Both the position numbers and the translations under genes were made by a program. From an uncultured Nocardioides sp. (GTDB lineage Bacteria; Actinomycetota; Actinomycetes; Propionibacteriales; Nocardioidaceae): a DNA stretch of 33,928 bases. The stretch lies in NCBI RefSeq assembly GCF_902805925.1, contig NZ_CADCUP010000119.1, positions 1 through 33,928 on the forward strand. Direction: 5' to 3'. Below the pieces are notes generated by a model that worked only from the letters and a program-made list of their open reading frames with translations, did not search any database and was not told where the DNA came from. How positions within the stretch are numbered: the stretch's first letter is position 1; each line of letters opens with the position of its first letter. This document shows positions 15,716-23,265 of the stretch, one piece after another.

Positions 15716-17401
15716 TCAGCCGCCGGAGCAGACCTCGTAGGACCCAGCCCGGTCGAAGCTCGCGCGCAGCGTGGCGCCGGGCACCCGGACCCCCACGAAG
15801 ACCGGCGTGCCGGGGACGATCCGCTGCCGGTCCGGCAGGCTGCGGAGGCCGTCGCGCGAGAGCGTCGTGGTGACCCAGCCGGCGTCGCTGGAGACCCGGA
15901 GCTCCGCCCCTTCGTCGGGGGAGTCGAGCTCCAGCACCGCGCCGCGTGAGGGCGCGGAGTAGGTGACGCAGCCGCCGTCGGGCTCGCCGCGCGGGGCGAG
16001 CCCGGGGCCGGGTCGCAGGCCCGTCGCGTCCGGCAGCCCGAATGACTCCGTGGCGACCCCCACCTCCACCAGGGCCAGCCCGTCGAGCTCGGTCTGCGGG
16101 GACACCGCCCGGGCGGGCAGCGCGGCCCGCACCTCGGGGGAGTCGAGGAGGGAGACGGTGATGTCCGGGTGGTACGCCGGGAACGGCTGCTCGGTGAGCA
16201 CCGGCCGGTCACCCGGCGTGACAGCCTGGATGCCCCGGACCAGCCGCTCGAGCGCGGGTGAGACCTCCTGGCGCTTCTCGACGAGCTGGTGCTGGAGCGC
16301 CACGCCGTGGACGAGGTAGCCCGCCGCCACCAGCGAGGCGAGCACGGCCGCGGGCCAGCGGGGTGCCTGGACGCGACGGCCCAGCCAGCCACAGACGACG
16401 GCGAGGGCCGGCGCCAGCAGGACCAGGGTGAGGTAGGCGTACCGGCCGGAGGCGGCCTGCTCGACGCCGAGGTCCACGCGGGAGACGGCCTGGAGGCCGG
16501 TCTGCACGACCGCGGTCAGCACGCCGGACACCGCCAGCGCGCGCAGCGCCGGGCTCACCTCGCGCACCAGGAGCGGCGCCAGCGCCAGCACGGCCAGCAG
16601 CACCGGCCCCGAGCCGTCGACGGCCGAGGCACGCTCGAGGGCACTCGTCAGGCCGGTCCACACGTAGGCGGGCACCAGCAGCAGGTCGGTCCGGTCGCCG
16701 ACGCCGGCACGGCGCCCGGTGTGGCCGATCGCGGCGTACCAGACGAGGAAGGCGACCGTGGGTCCGGCGCCCACGAGGACCGCTCGGCGGACGCCGCCGG
16801 TCAGGGCGACGAAGCCCACCACCAGCACGACCGCCGAGATGCCCACGCCCGAGCACATCAGCCCCGCGACGAGCAGGACCCCGGCCACCACGGGGCCGGC
16901 CGGACGGGGCCACCGGTCGCCGGCGCGGACGGCGAGCACGGCGAGCAGCGCGAGCGCCACCGGCGCCACGAATCCGACCTGGAAGTCCCACAAGGTGTTC
17001 TCGGCGCCCGCCCCGAGGAAGGCCACGGCCAGGGCCACCACCAGGGCCGGACCCCGGGAGGAGCCGAGCCTGACGAGCACGGCGTACAGCAGGGCCGAGA
17101 GGGCGAGGTGGACCAGGATGACGGGCAGCGCGAAGACCAGGTAGTCGTCGAGGCCGACGGTCGCGAAGAGCGCGCGGTAGAGCAGGACCGGCAGCGTCGA
17201 CCAGTGCTCGTTGTGGGGCGCCCAGAGCCCCCGGTCGGTGCCCTCGACGGTGCCGCGGAGCAGCAGGAAGCTCCAGTCGTCGCCGTAGAAGTACAGCCCG
17301 CGGGCGAACCGCACCAGGACCGCGCCGGCCACGACGAGGCCGACCGCCAGCACGCCGACGGCCAGGCGGGCCCCGGTCCGTGGCGACAGCCGGGTCGTCA
17401 C
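15716..17401 (-). CDS. Polytopic membrane protein, GT-C glycosyltransferase-like
   Basis: 561 residues. An N-terminal membrane segment (about 12-32) is followed by YFYGDDWSFLLLRG; the DDW at 41-43 is in the position of the acidic catalytic motif in the first extracytoplasmic loop of GT-C enzymes. About nine or ten further hydrophobic segments run to residue ~370, then a non-membrane C-terminal domain of roughly 190 residues rich in Ser, Pro and Val that should lie outside. GT-C enzymes transfer sugars from polyprenyl-phosphate donors outside the membrane. The upstream GT2 of polyprenyl-phosphate-sugar-synthase type would be a fitting partner. GTG at 17401 is 1 bp after the epimerase stop. The family call rests on topology and the DDW motif; a polymerase or ligase role is possible. 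Confidence 0.6.
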   Translation of the reverse strand: MTTRLSPRTGARLAVGVLAVGLVVAGAVLVRFARGLYFYGDDWSFLLLRGTVEGTDRGLWAPHNEHWSTLPVLLYRALFATVGLDDYLVFALPVILVHLALSALLYAVLVRLGSSRGPALVVALAVAFLGAGAENTLWDFQVGFVAPVALALLAVLAVRAGDRWPRPAGPVVAGVLLVAGLMCSGVGISAVVLVVGFVALTGGVRRAVLVGAGPTVAFLVWYAAIGHTGRRAGVGDRTDLLLVPAYVWTGLTSALERASAVDGSGPVLLAVLALAPLLVREVSPALRALAVSGVLTAVVQTGLQAVSRVDLGVEQAASGRYAYLTLVLLAPALAVVCGWLGRRVQAPRWPAAVLASLVAAGYLVHGVALQHQLVEKRQEVSPALERLVRGIQAVTPGDRPVLTEQPFPAYHPDITVSLLDSPEVRAALPARAVSPQTELDGLALVEVGVATESFGLPDATGLRPGPGLAPRGEPDGGCVTYSAPSRGAVLELDSPDEGAELRVSSDAGWVTTTLSRDGLRSLPDRQRIVPGTPVFVGVRVPGATLRASFDRAGSYEVCSGG

Positions 17402-17402
17402 G

Positions 17403-18434
17403 TCACAGGCGCCCGTCGGCGACCGCCTGGGTCACCCACGGGATCACCTCGTCGAGCATCTCGTCGAGCGAGGTGGTGCACTCGAAGCCGAGCACGTCCC
17501 GCGCCTTCTGCACGTCCGGCACCCGCTTCTGGACGTCGTGCTCGTAGGCCGGGTCGCTGACGATGCTCAGCGGGGCGTCGCCCTTGATCTTGCGCCAGAT
17601 GACCTCGGCGAGCTCGCGCACGCTGGTCGACTCGGGCGTGGAGATGTTGAAGTCCTCGTTGAGCGCGGCCTCCTGCTCCAGGCACTCCACGATGCCGCGC
17701 GCCAGGTCGCCGCCGTAGGTGTAGTGCCGCACCTGGTGCCCCTCGCCGAGGATGTGGAGGGGGTCCTGGCCCTTGACGATCTTCTGCACGAGGTCGGGCA
17801 CGACGTGGCTCATCGCGAGCCTCACGTTGCCCGAGGACACCTCGGCGTCACCCAGTGCGCGCCCCTCGCCGATGCCGACGCAGTTGAAGGGCCGCACGAT
17901 CGTGTACGGCAGCTGGTACTGGTCCCAGGCGGCCTTGGCGAAGTACTCCACGGCCAGCTTCTGGAAGCCGTACGACGACAGCGGCGGCGGGATCCTGCGC
18001 TCGTCGCCCTCCCTGCTGGGCCAGTGGTCGGTGGACTCGAAGACCATCGAGCTCGACAGGTAGGTGACCTTCTTCAGCCGGCCGGAGCGGTGAGCCTCGA
18101 TGGCGGCGTCGCACTGGGAGGCCATGATCCGCTCGTTGGTGGCGAGGAGGTCGTAGGCGTAGGCGTGGAAGTAGGAGATGCCGCCGATCAGCGCGGCGCC
18201 GGCGACGAGGTGGTCGCAGTCGGCGAGCAGCTTGGTCATCAGCGCGGTGTCGCGGACGTCGTCCTCGACGAAGTGGTAGCCGGGGTGGTGGTCGTAGGAC
18301 TTCTCCACCGGGCCGTACTTGGAGTAGTCGTCGACGCCGACGACCTGGTGGCCGCGGCGGAGCAGCTCCTCGACGACGTAGCCGCCGATGAAGCCGGCCG
18401 AACCGGTGACGAGGACCTTCTGCTGCTCGGACAT
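17403..18434 (-). CDS. NAD-dependent epimerase/dehydratase (extended SDR)
   Basis: 343 residues. The NAD-binding GSAGFIGGYV is at 11-20. The catalytic Ser cluster is YLSSSMVFES near 125-134, and YGFQK (Tyr155, Lys159) is the active-site pair. VRPFNCVGIGEG and the late HYTYGGDLARGIVECLE are typical of nucleotide-sugar epimerases. It probably converts a UDP- or GDP-sugar made with the upstream dehydrogenase; which sugar cannot be told, and a 4-epimerase or decarboxylase role is possible. ATG at 18434 has TAGGA as ribosome site 6-8 nt upstream and lies 7 bp after the GT2 stop. It is the third gene of the minus-strand glycan operon 20435-15716. Confidence 0.85.
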   Translation of the reverse strand: MSEQQKVLVTGSAGFIGGYVVEELLRRGHQVVGVDDYSKYGPVEKSYDHHPGYHFVEDDVRDTALMTKLLADCDHLVAGAALIGGISYFHAYAYDLLATNERIMASQCDAAIEAHRSGRLKKVTYLSSSMVFESTDHWPSREGDERRIPPPLSSYGFQKLAVEYFAKAAWDQYQLPYTIVRPFNCVGIGEGRALGDAEVSSGNVRLAMSHVVPDLVQKIVKGQDPLHILGEGHQVRHYTYGGDLARGIVECLEQEAALNEDFNISTPESTSVRELAEVIWRKIKGDAPLSIVSDPAYEHDVQKRVPDVQKARDVLGFECTTSLDEMLDEVIPWVTQAVADGRL

Positions 18435-18441
18435 GGTGTTC

Positions 18442-19215
18442 CTACCGATCGGTCGGGCGGCTGTTGAGGGCGGCGATCCGCGCCGACTGCACGCGGAGCT
18501 GGTCGAGGGTGAGCCGGGGCCCGAACGCGAAGCGGTACCACCGCAGGTACTTCGGGATCCACGCCCTGAGGTCGAAGCTGGAGTCGCCGAGCGTGCGGTC
18601 GAGCCAGATCGTGGAGAGCTCCGCGACGGGGCGGCGGAGCCGCCGTGCCTTGGCCGTGAGCTCCAGGCCGATCTCGAAGCCGCTGCGCGAGTCGATGCCG
18701 ACCTCGCGCACGAACGCGGTCGAGTAGGCCTTGAAGCTGTTGGTCGCATCGCGCGTGCCGACCCGCGCGAGCCAGCCCAAGGAGGCGCCCGCACCGTGGG
18801 AGAGCAGGCCCTTGACCAGCGGGCCGCCGACCTGCTGGCCGCCGGGGGAGTAGCGCGAGGCCGCCGCCACCACCACGCCGCGCTCCACGAGCCGGGTCAG
18901 CGCGTCGATCTGGCGCGGGTCGTCGCTGCCGTCGGCCATGGTCACCACCGTGACGGGGGAGCGGGCGTGGTCGATGCCGTAGCGGATCGCGTTGGCCGGG
19001 CCCCGGCCGTAGCTGCTGACGAGCGGGACCAGGCGCGGCTCGCGGGCGGCGTAGGCCCGGAGCACCGGGACGGTGGAGTCCTCCTCGAAGTCGACCACCA
19101 CGAGCACCTCGCACGGCATGTCGACGGCCTCGAGGACCCGGTCGAGCACGGGGACCACGTGCTCGCCCTCCTCGTAGGCGGGGATGACCACCGACACCCG
19201 GGGTGGCGCGCTCAC
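18442..19215 (-). CDS. Family 2 glycosyltransferase (polyprenyl-phosphate sugar synthase-like)
   Basis: 257 residues. The N-terminal GT-A fold shows VSVVIPAYEEGEHVVPVLDRV, then EVLVVVDFEEDST and TVVTMADGSDDPRQI with the metal-binding acidic motif at 95-99. RYSPGGQQVGGPLVKGLLSHGAG and DATNSFKAYSTAFV resemble dolichyl/polyprenyl-phosphate mannose or glucose synthases. No membrane segment is present. The start is GTG at 19215, which overlaps the dehydrogenase stop in a 4-bp GTGA, showing translational coupling; longer in-frame extensions run into that gene. Together with the GT-C-like protein two genes downstream it could supply a lipid-linked sugar donor used outside the membrane. Confidence 0.85.
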   Translation of the reverse strand: MSAPPRVSVVIPAYEEGEHVVPVLDRVLEAVDMPCEVLVVVDFEEDSTVPVLRAYAAREPRLVPLVSSYGRGPANAIRYGIDHARSPVTVVTMADGSDDPRQIDALTRLVERGVVVAAASRYSPGGQQVGGPLVKGLLSHGAGASLGWLARVGTRDATNSFKAYSTAFVREVGIDSRSGFEIGLELTAKARRLRRPVAELSTIWLDRTLGDSSFDLRAWIPKYLRWYRFAFGPRLTLDQLRVQSARIAALNSRPTDR

Positions 19216-20435
19216 ACGACGCTTCCGCGGCCGAGGAGGTTCCACACGTCCGCCACCGGGACGCTCGGCTCGAGGTCGGCGTACGCGCGGTGGGGCGCGG
19301 CGATGACCAGCAGGTCGCTGCGCTCGAGCACCTCCTCCAGCGGCAGCAGCGAGGAGTCGACCGTGACGTAGGGGTCGGTGCAGAGCACCTCGCCCGCCCG
19401 GAACTCCAGGATGTGCTTGAGCTTGTAGGAGAGGCTCGAGCGGATGTCGTCGCTCTCGCCCTTGAACGCCATCCCCAGGATGCCGACCGTCATGCCTGCG
19501 AGGTCGTGGGTCTTCTCCAGGTGCGTGACGAGGTAGAGGGGCAGCCCCTCGTTGACGAGCATCGCCGCGTGCCCCAGCACGAAGGAGTTGTCGGCGAACG
19601 CCGCGAGCTGCATGGTGTCCTTGAACAGGCACGGCCCGGCCGCGAACCCGGCGCCCGGCATGTCGGCGGCCCGAGGATAGTCCGAGGCCAGGGCCCGGCG
19701 GATCCTGTCGAAGTCCAGGCCGTGGTCGTTGGCCATGGCGTAGAACTGGTTGGCCGCCGCGAACTTGATGTAGCGCCAGGTGTTGGTGAAGAGCTTGGCC
19801 AGCTCGGCCTCCTCGGGCTCGAGCTCCACGATGCTGCCGGTGAGGCTGCCGAACAGCTCGCCCGCGCGCCGCCGCACCGCCTCGGAGCGCCCCGACACGA
19901 TCTGGGGGAGGGTGAACAGCTCCTCCATCGCCCGGCCCTCGGCGATGCGCTCGGGGCAGAAGGAGACGTCGAGGTCGAGGCCGGCCCTCTCCAGCAGCCG
20001 CTCCACGCCGGCGGTCACCCCCGGGAAGACGGTGCTGCGCAGCACGAGGAGCTGTCCGGGCCGGAAGTGCTCCTGGATCTCCGCGATCGCCGAGGTGACC
20101 GCGCGGGGGTCGGGGTTGAGGTGCTCGTCGACCGGCGTGCCGATGACCACCACGACGGCGTCGGCGCCGGAGATGATGGAGGGGTCCGTGGTGACCGTCA
20201 GGCGCCCGGCGTCCTGGACCCGGTGCAGCGCGTCGGCAGCGCCGTCCTCGGCGAAGGGCAGCTCCCCGCCGTCGACGAGCTTCACCGCCGCCTCGTCCAC
20301 GTCGTAGATGCCCACCCGCCGGCCACGGTCGGCGAAGGCGATGGCCAGCGGGAGCCCGACGTGGCCGCAGCCGCCCACCACCACCACGTCGAGGCGGGAG
20401 CCGGTCGGGCCGGTGGAGCCGGTCGGGTCGGTCAT
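19212..20435 (-). CDS. UDP-glucose/GDP-mannose dehydrogenase family nucleotide-sugar dehydrogenase
   Basis: 407 residues. The NAD-binding motif VVVVGGCGHVGLPLA lies at 17-31. FCPERIAEG (159-167), Lys214 in ELAKLFTNTWR, and the catalytic Cys269 in AGPCLFKD are the family's active-site blocks, and GILGMAFKGESDDIRSSL marks the C-terminal UDP-binding domain. The enzyme oxidises C6 of a nucleotide sugar to the uronic acid with two NAD. The WecC-like spacing suggests UDP-ManNAc or UDP-GlcNAc-type substrates, but this is not certain. ATG at 20435 is preferred over a longer start at 20507 because AGGGGA lies 4 nt upstream and the longer form would overlap the divergent gene's start. It is the first gene of the glycan operon. 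Confidence 0.88.
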   Translation of the reverse strand: MTDPTGSTGPTGSRLDVVVVGGCGHVGLPLAIAFADRGRRVGIYDVDEAAVKLVDGGELPFAEDGAADALHRVQDAGRLTVTTDPSIISGADAVVVVIGTPVDEHLNPDPRAVTSAIAEIQEHFRPGQLLVLRSTVFPGVTAGVERLLERAGLDLDVSFCPERIAEGRAMEELFTLPQIVSGRSEAVRRRAGELFGSLTGSIVELEPEEAELAKLFTNTWRYIKFAAANQFYAMANDHGLDFDRIRRALASDYPRAADMPGAGFAAGPCLFKDTMQLAAFADNSFVLGHAAMLVNEGLPLYLVTHLEKTHDLAGMTVGILGMAFKGESDDIRSSLSYKLKHILEFRAGEVLCTDPYVTVDSSLLPLEEVLERSDLLVIAAPHRAYADLEPSVPVADVWNLLGRGSVV

Positions 20436-20492
20436 GGGGTCCCCTGGTTCTGGCGTCGGTGCGGAGGCGATGCTATCGGGGGTGGTCCCCAC

Positions 20493-20498
20493 TAGGTT
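20493..20498 (+). promoter_or_regulatory. -10 element TAGGTT for the primase-polymerase gene
   Basis: TAGGTT ends 7 nt before the ATG at 20506. It lies in the 70-bp region between divergent starts at 20435 (minus) and 20506 (plus). Confidence 0.6.
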
Positions 20499-20505
20499 GA
20501 CCGTC

Positions 20506-21600
20506 ATGGCGAAGCCTGCTGCTGCCGAGGTCGTCGTGCCCGGCCCCGACGGTGATCGTGCCGTGCGCGTCTCCAGCCCCGACCGGGTGATCTACGAGGC
20601 CACCGACACCACACCGGAGGTGACCAAGCTGATGGTGGCGGAGTACTTCGCCGCCGTCGGCGACGGCCTCATGCGGGCGCTGCACGAGCGGCCGACCGCG
20701 CTGGAGCGCTGGACCCGGGGCGTGCGGCCGGGCATGAGGCTGGCCACCGGGCCGCAGGACAAGGACGCCGACGCCTTCTACCAGAAGCGCGTGCCCAAGG
20801 GCGCCCCCGACTACCTCCAGACGGCCACCATCACCTTCCCCTCCGGGCGCACCGCCGACGAGATCTGCCCGACCGAGCCGGCGGTGCCGGTGTGGTGCGC
20901 CCACATGGGCACCCTCACCTTCCACCCCTGGCCCGTACGCCGCGCCGACGTCGACCGTCCCGACGAGCTGCGCATCGACCTCGACCCCCAGCCGGGCACG
21001 TCGTTCGCCGACGTGGTGCGGGTCGCCGGCGTGGCCAGGGAGCTCCTCGGCGACCTGGGCATGGTGGGCTTCCCCAAGACCAGCGGCAACCGCGGCATCC
21101 ACGTGTTCCTGCGCATCCGGCCCGAGTGGGAGTTCGCCGACGTGCGGCACGCCGCCATCGCCTTCGGCCGCGAGCTCGAGAGGCGCGACGACGGCGTGAC
21201 CACCGCGTGGTGGAAGGAGGAGCGCGGCGAGCGCGTCTTCGTCGACTACAACCAGAACTCCCGCGACCGCACCATCGCCTCGGCGTACAGCCTGCGGCCG
21301 ATCCCGGGGGCGCCGGTCTCCACGCCGATGACCTGGGAGGAGATCGCGGAGGTCACCGACCCGCGGGTCCACAACCTGTTCACCGTGCCCGACCGGATGG
21401 CCGACGGCGACCCGTGGAAGGCCATCGACGACGTCGCCCACGACCTCACGCCGCTGCTCGACCTCTGGGAGGCGCACCCGGTGGAGCTGAACTACCCGCC
21501 CGACTACCCCAAGATGCCCGGTGAGCCGCCGCGGGTGCAGCCGAGCAAGAAGGTCGCCGGGCACTGGGACGCCGAGGGCAACCGGGTCGAGGGCGGCTGA
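20506..21600 (+). CDS. LigD-type DNA primase-polymerase (Prim-PolC-like)
   Basis: 364 residues, a stand-alone polymerase domain of the bacterial LigD archaeo-eukaryotic primase superfamily. RVSSPDRVIYEATDTTPEV opens the domain and ERWTRGVRPG follows. The DLD metal-binding pair is at 158-160 (LRIDLDPQPG). KTSGNRGIHVFLRI (191-204) and RVFVDYNQNSRDRTIASAYSLRP (third carboxylate and Arg) complete the active site. Such proteins add ribonucleotides or deoxynucleotides during gap filling and end repair. The C-terminal PPDYPKMPGEPPRVQPSKK recalls mycobacterial Prim-PolC, which works with DNA ligase C; a LigC-like gene lies 5 kb away. No Ku gene is visible. It is probably leaderless (TAGGTT, 20493-20498). 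The DinB-like gene starts 1 bp after the stop. Confidence 0.9.
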   Translation: MAKPAAAEVVVPGPDGDRAVRVSSPDRVIYEATDTTPEVTKLMVAEYFAAVGDGLMRALHERPTALERWTRGVRPGMRLATGPQDKDADAFYQKRVPKGAPDYLQTATITFPSGRTADEICPTEPAVPVWCAHMGTLTFHPWPVRRADVDRPDELRIDLDPQPGTSFADVVRVAGVARELLGDLGMVGFPKTSGNRGIHVFLRIRPEWEFADVRHAAIAFGRELERRDDGVTTAWWKEERGERVFVDYNQNSRDRTIASAYSLRPIPGAPVSTPMTWEEIAEVTDPRVHNLFTVPDRMADGDPWKAIDDVAHDLTPLLDLWEAHPVELNYPPDYPKMPGEPPRVQPSKKVAGHWDAEGNRVEGG

Positions 21601-21601
21601 G

Positions 21602-22123
21602 GTGGAGTCCGAGCCCCGGCACGACGAGCCGCACCTGTGGCCGGCGTACCTGCACTACTTCCGCGAGCAGCTCATCACCGGCGTCCTGGCCCTTCCGGCC
21701 GAGCAGCAGCGCACCGCGCGCGTGCCGAGCGGGTGGACGCCGCTGGAGCTGCTCAGCCACGTGCTGCACATGGAGCAGCGGTGGTTCGTGTGGGGCTTCC
21801 TCGGCGAGCCGGTCGACGACCCGTGGGGCGACTGGAACATGCCCGAGCCGTGGACCTCGGACGAGTCCGACGAGACGCGCCCGGCGGCGCGGTGGACCGT
21901 CGCCGACGACGTCACGGCCGAGCAGCTCGCCGAGCGGCTGCGAGCACTGGGCGGGCGGACCTCCGCGATCCTGGCCGGGCACGCGCTCGACGAGGTGGCG
22001 GCGGAGGGTGGCCGGTTCGCCGACGACCCGGCGACGCTGGAGTGGATCTGCTTCCACGTGCTGCAGGAGTACGCCCGCCACGCGGGTCATCTCGACATCG
22101 TCGCCGAGATCGGCGACCGGTAG
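21602..22123 (+). CDS. DinB-like protein (DUF664 family)
   Basis: 173 residues. A four-helix DinB/YfiT-type bundle is indicated by WTPLELLSHVLHMEQRWFVWGF, with its conserved His residues. The closing segment EWICFHVLQEYARHAGHLDIVAEIGD has the HxxxxxxxHAGHLD pattern, which together form the usual metal site. Related proteins include metal-dependent thiol transferases (bacillithiol or mycothiol linked) and many of unknown role, so activity cannot be stated. GTG at 21602 is chosen because it is 1 bp after the polymerase stop, indicating co-translation, and gives a standard length. The TAG stop (22121-22123) forms the first three bases of the -10 hexamer of the next gene. Confidence 0.85.
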   Translation: MESEPRHDEPHLWPAYLHYFREQLITGVLALPAEQQRTARVPSGWTPLELLSHVLHMEQRWFVWGFLGEPVDDPWGDWNMPEPWTSDESDETRPAARWTVADDVTAEQLAERLRALGGRTSAILAGHALDEVAAEGGRFADDPATLEWICFHVLQEYARHAGHLDIVAEIGDR

Positions 22124-22126
22124 CCT
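22121..22126 (+). promoter_or_regulatory. -10 element TAGCCT for the sulfotransferase-like gene
   Basis: TAGCCT ends 7 nt before the GTG at 22134 and includes the stop codon of the DinB-like gene. It may allow separate leaderless transcription within the operon. Confidence 0.45.
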
Positions 22127-22133
22127 CTCGCCC

Positions 22134-23183
22134 GTGCCAGATCGCGTGAAGCTCGTCCTCGTCACCGGTTCGGGACGCAGCGGCACCAGCAGCGTGGCGG
22201 GCACCCTGAAGCGGCTTGGCCTGCACATCCCCCAGCCCGAGGTCGAGGCCGACGAGGCCAACCCGCGCGGGTACTACGAGCCGCTGTGGGTGACCGAGTT
22301 CCACAAGGACGTGCTCAACCCGGTGCCGGTGCGCACCATCGACACCCGCCCCGACGCCGGCGCGATCGCCGCCGAGGCGGGCTCGGCCCCGGAGGTGGAG
22401 GCGCGGCTGCGCGAGTGGCTGGCGGGCCAGCTCGACGCACCGCAGGTGCTGGTCAAGGACCCGCGGGCGTTCTGGATCCTCCCCGTCTGGAACCGGGTCG
22501 CGGGCGGGCTCGGCGCCGACGTGGTCACCCTGACCATGCTGCGCCACCCCACCGAGGTCGTGCGGTCCCGCGACACGGCGTACCTCACCGAGCAGGACCC
22601 CGCCTTCCGGCGCCAGCGCGAGACGGCCAACGTCGCGGCCTGGGTGAACGCCGCCTTCCAGACCGAGCTGGCCACCCGCGGACGGCCGCGGGCGTTCGTC
22701 CGCTACTCCGAACTCGTCGAGGACTGGCGCACGGCGATGCTCCGCGCCGGGGAGCAGCTCGGCATCGCCTACGACGCCGACCTCGCCTCCGGTGAGCCGC
22801 ACCCGGTCGACGACTTCATCGACGTGAGCCTCAACCGCTCGCGGATCACCTGGGACGACCTCGCCGTCCCTCCGGTGCTGCGCGACCTGGCCGACCGCAC
22901 CTGGGCGGCCGTCAACACCCTGGTCGAGGAGCCGCACGACCCCGGCGCGGTCGCCGCGCTGGAGCAGCTGCAGCGGGAGTACGTCGAGCTGTTCGACTGG
23001 TCGGCCGCCATCGCGATGGACGCCACGACCGCCCGGGTCGCCGAGGGCAAGCGGGAGGTGCGGCGCCGCAAGGACGCCGAGCTGGCGGAGGTGCGCCGGG
23101 AGCTGCGCGCGCTGCGCGACGAGAATGCCGGGCTGCGCACCTCCCTCACCAACCGGGTGGCCCGGCGGCTGCGGAGAAGCTGA
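22134..23183 (+). CDS. Sulfotransferase family protein with C-terminal coiled coil
   Basis: 349 residues. VLVTGSGRSGTSSVAGTLKRLG (about 9-30) is the P-loop-like 5'-phosphosulfate-binding motif of PAPS sulfotransferases. LTMLRHPTEVVRSRD near residue 138 is the 3'-phosphate-binding strand-helix. The C-terminal part contains a strongly charged helix (RREVRRRKDAELAEVRRELRALRDENAGLRTSL in outline) predicted to be a coiled coil. Such proteins sulfate cell-surface glycans or lipids, although some family members have other roles. It lies between the DinB-like gene and, convergently, the GT4-Stealth gene, so a shared glycan substrate is plausible. GTG at 22134 follows TAGCCT by 7 nt; a GTG at 22146 is a possible alternative. 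Confidence 0.78.
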   Translation: MPDRVKLVLVTGSGRSGTSSVAGTLKRLGLHIPQPEVEADEANPRGYYEPLWVTEFHKDVLNPVPVRTIDTRPDAGAIAAEAGSAPEVEARLREWLAGQLDAPQVLVKDPRAFWILPVWNRVAGGLGADVVTLTMLRHPTEVVRSRDTAYLTEQDPAFRRQRETANVAAWVNAAFQTELATRGRPRAFVRYSELVEDWRTAMLRAGEQLGIAYDADLASGEPHPVDDFIDVSLNRSRITWDDLAVPPVLRDLADRTWAAVNTLVEEPHDPGAVAALEQLQREYVELFDWSAAIAMDATTARVAEGKREVRRRKDAELAEVRRELRALRDENAGLRTSLTNRVARRLRRS

Positions 23184-23196
23184 CTGCGCTCGTTGC

Positions 23197-23265
23197 CGGG
23201 GTAGTCAGGTGCGAAATGGCTGTCCGCGACGCCGTTCCGCAACCGTTTCGCGCCTAACTACCCCG
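23197..23265. terminator. Long imperfect hairpin between convergent genes
   Basis: Arms at 23197-23219 and 23243-23265 pair over 23 positions with one C-A mismatch and two G-T pairs, around a 23-nt loop. The right arm includes the stop codon of the minus-strand GT4-Stealth gene; the left arm begins 14 bp after the sulfotransferase stop. It probably ends transcription from both sides, though there is no T-run. It may instead be an intergenic repeat. Confidence 0.5.

Noticed and set aside
20436..20507. Longer start for the nucleotide-sugar dehydrogenase at 20507 (24 extra residues)
   Set aside because: It would overlap the divergent polymerase start. The extra residues are not family-like, and a good ribosome site precedes the ATG at 20435.
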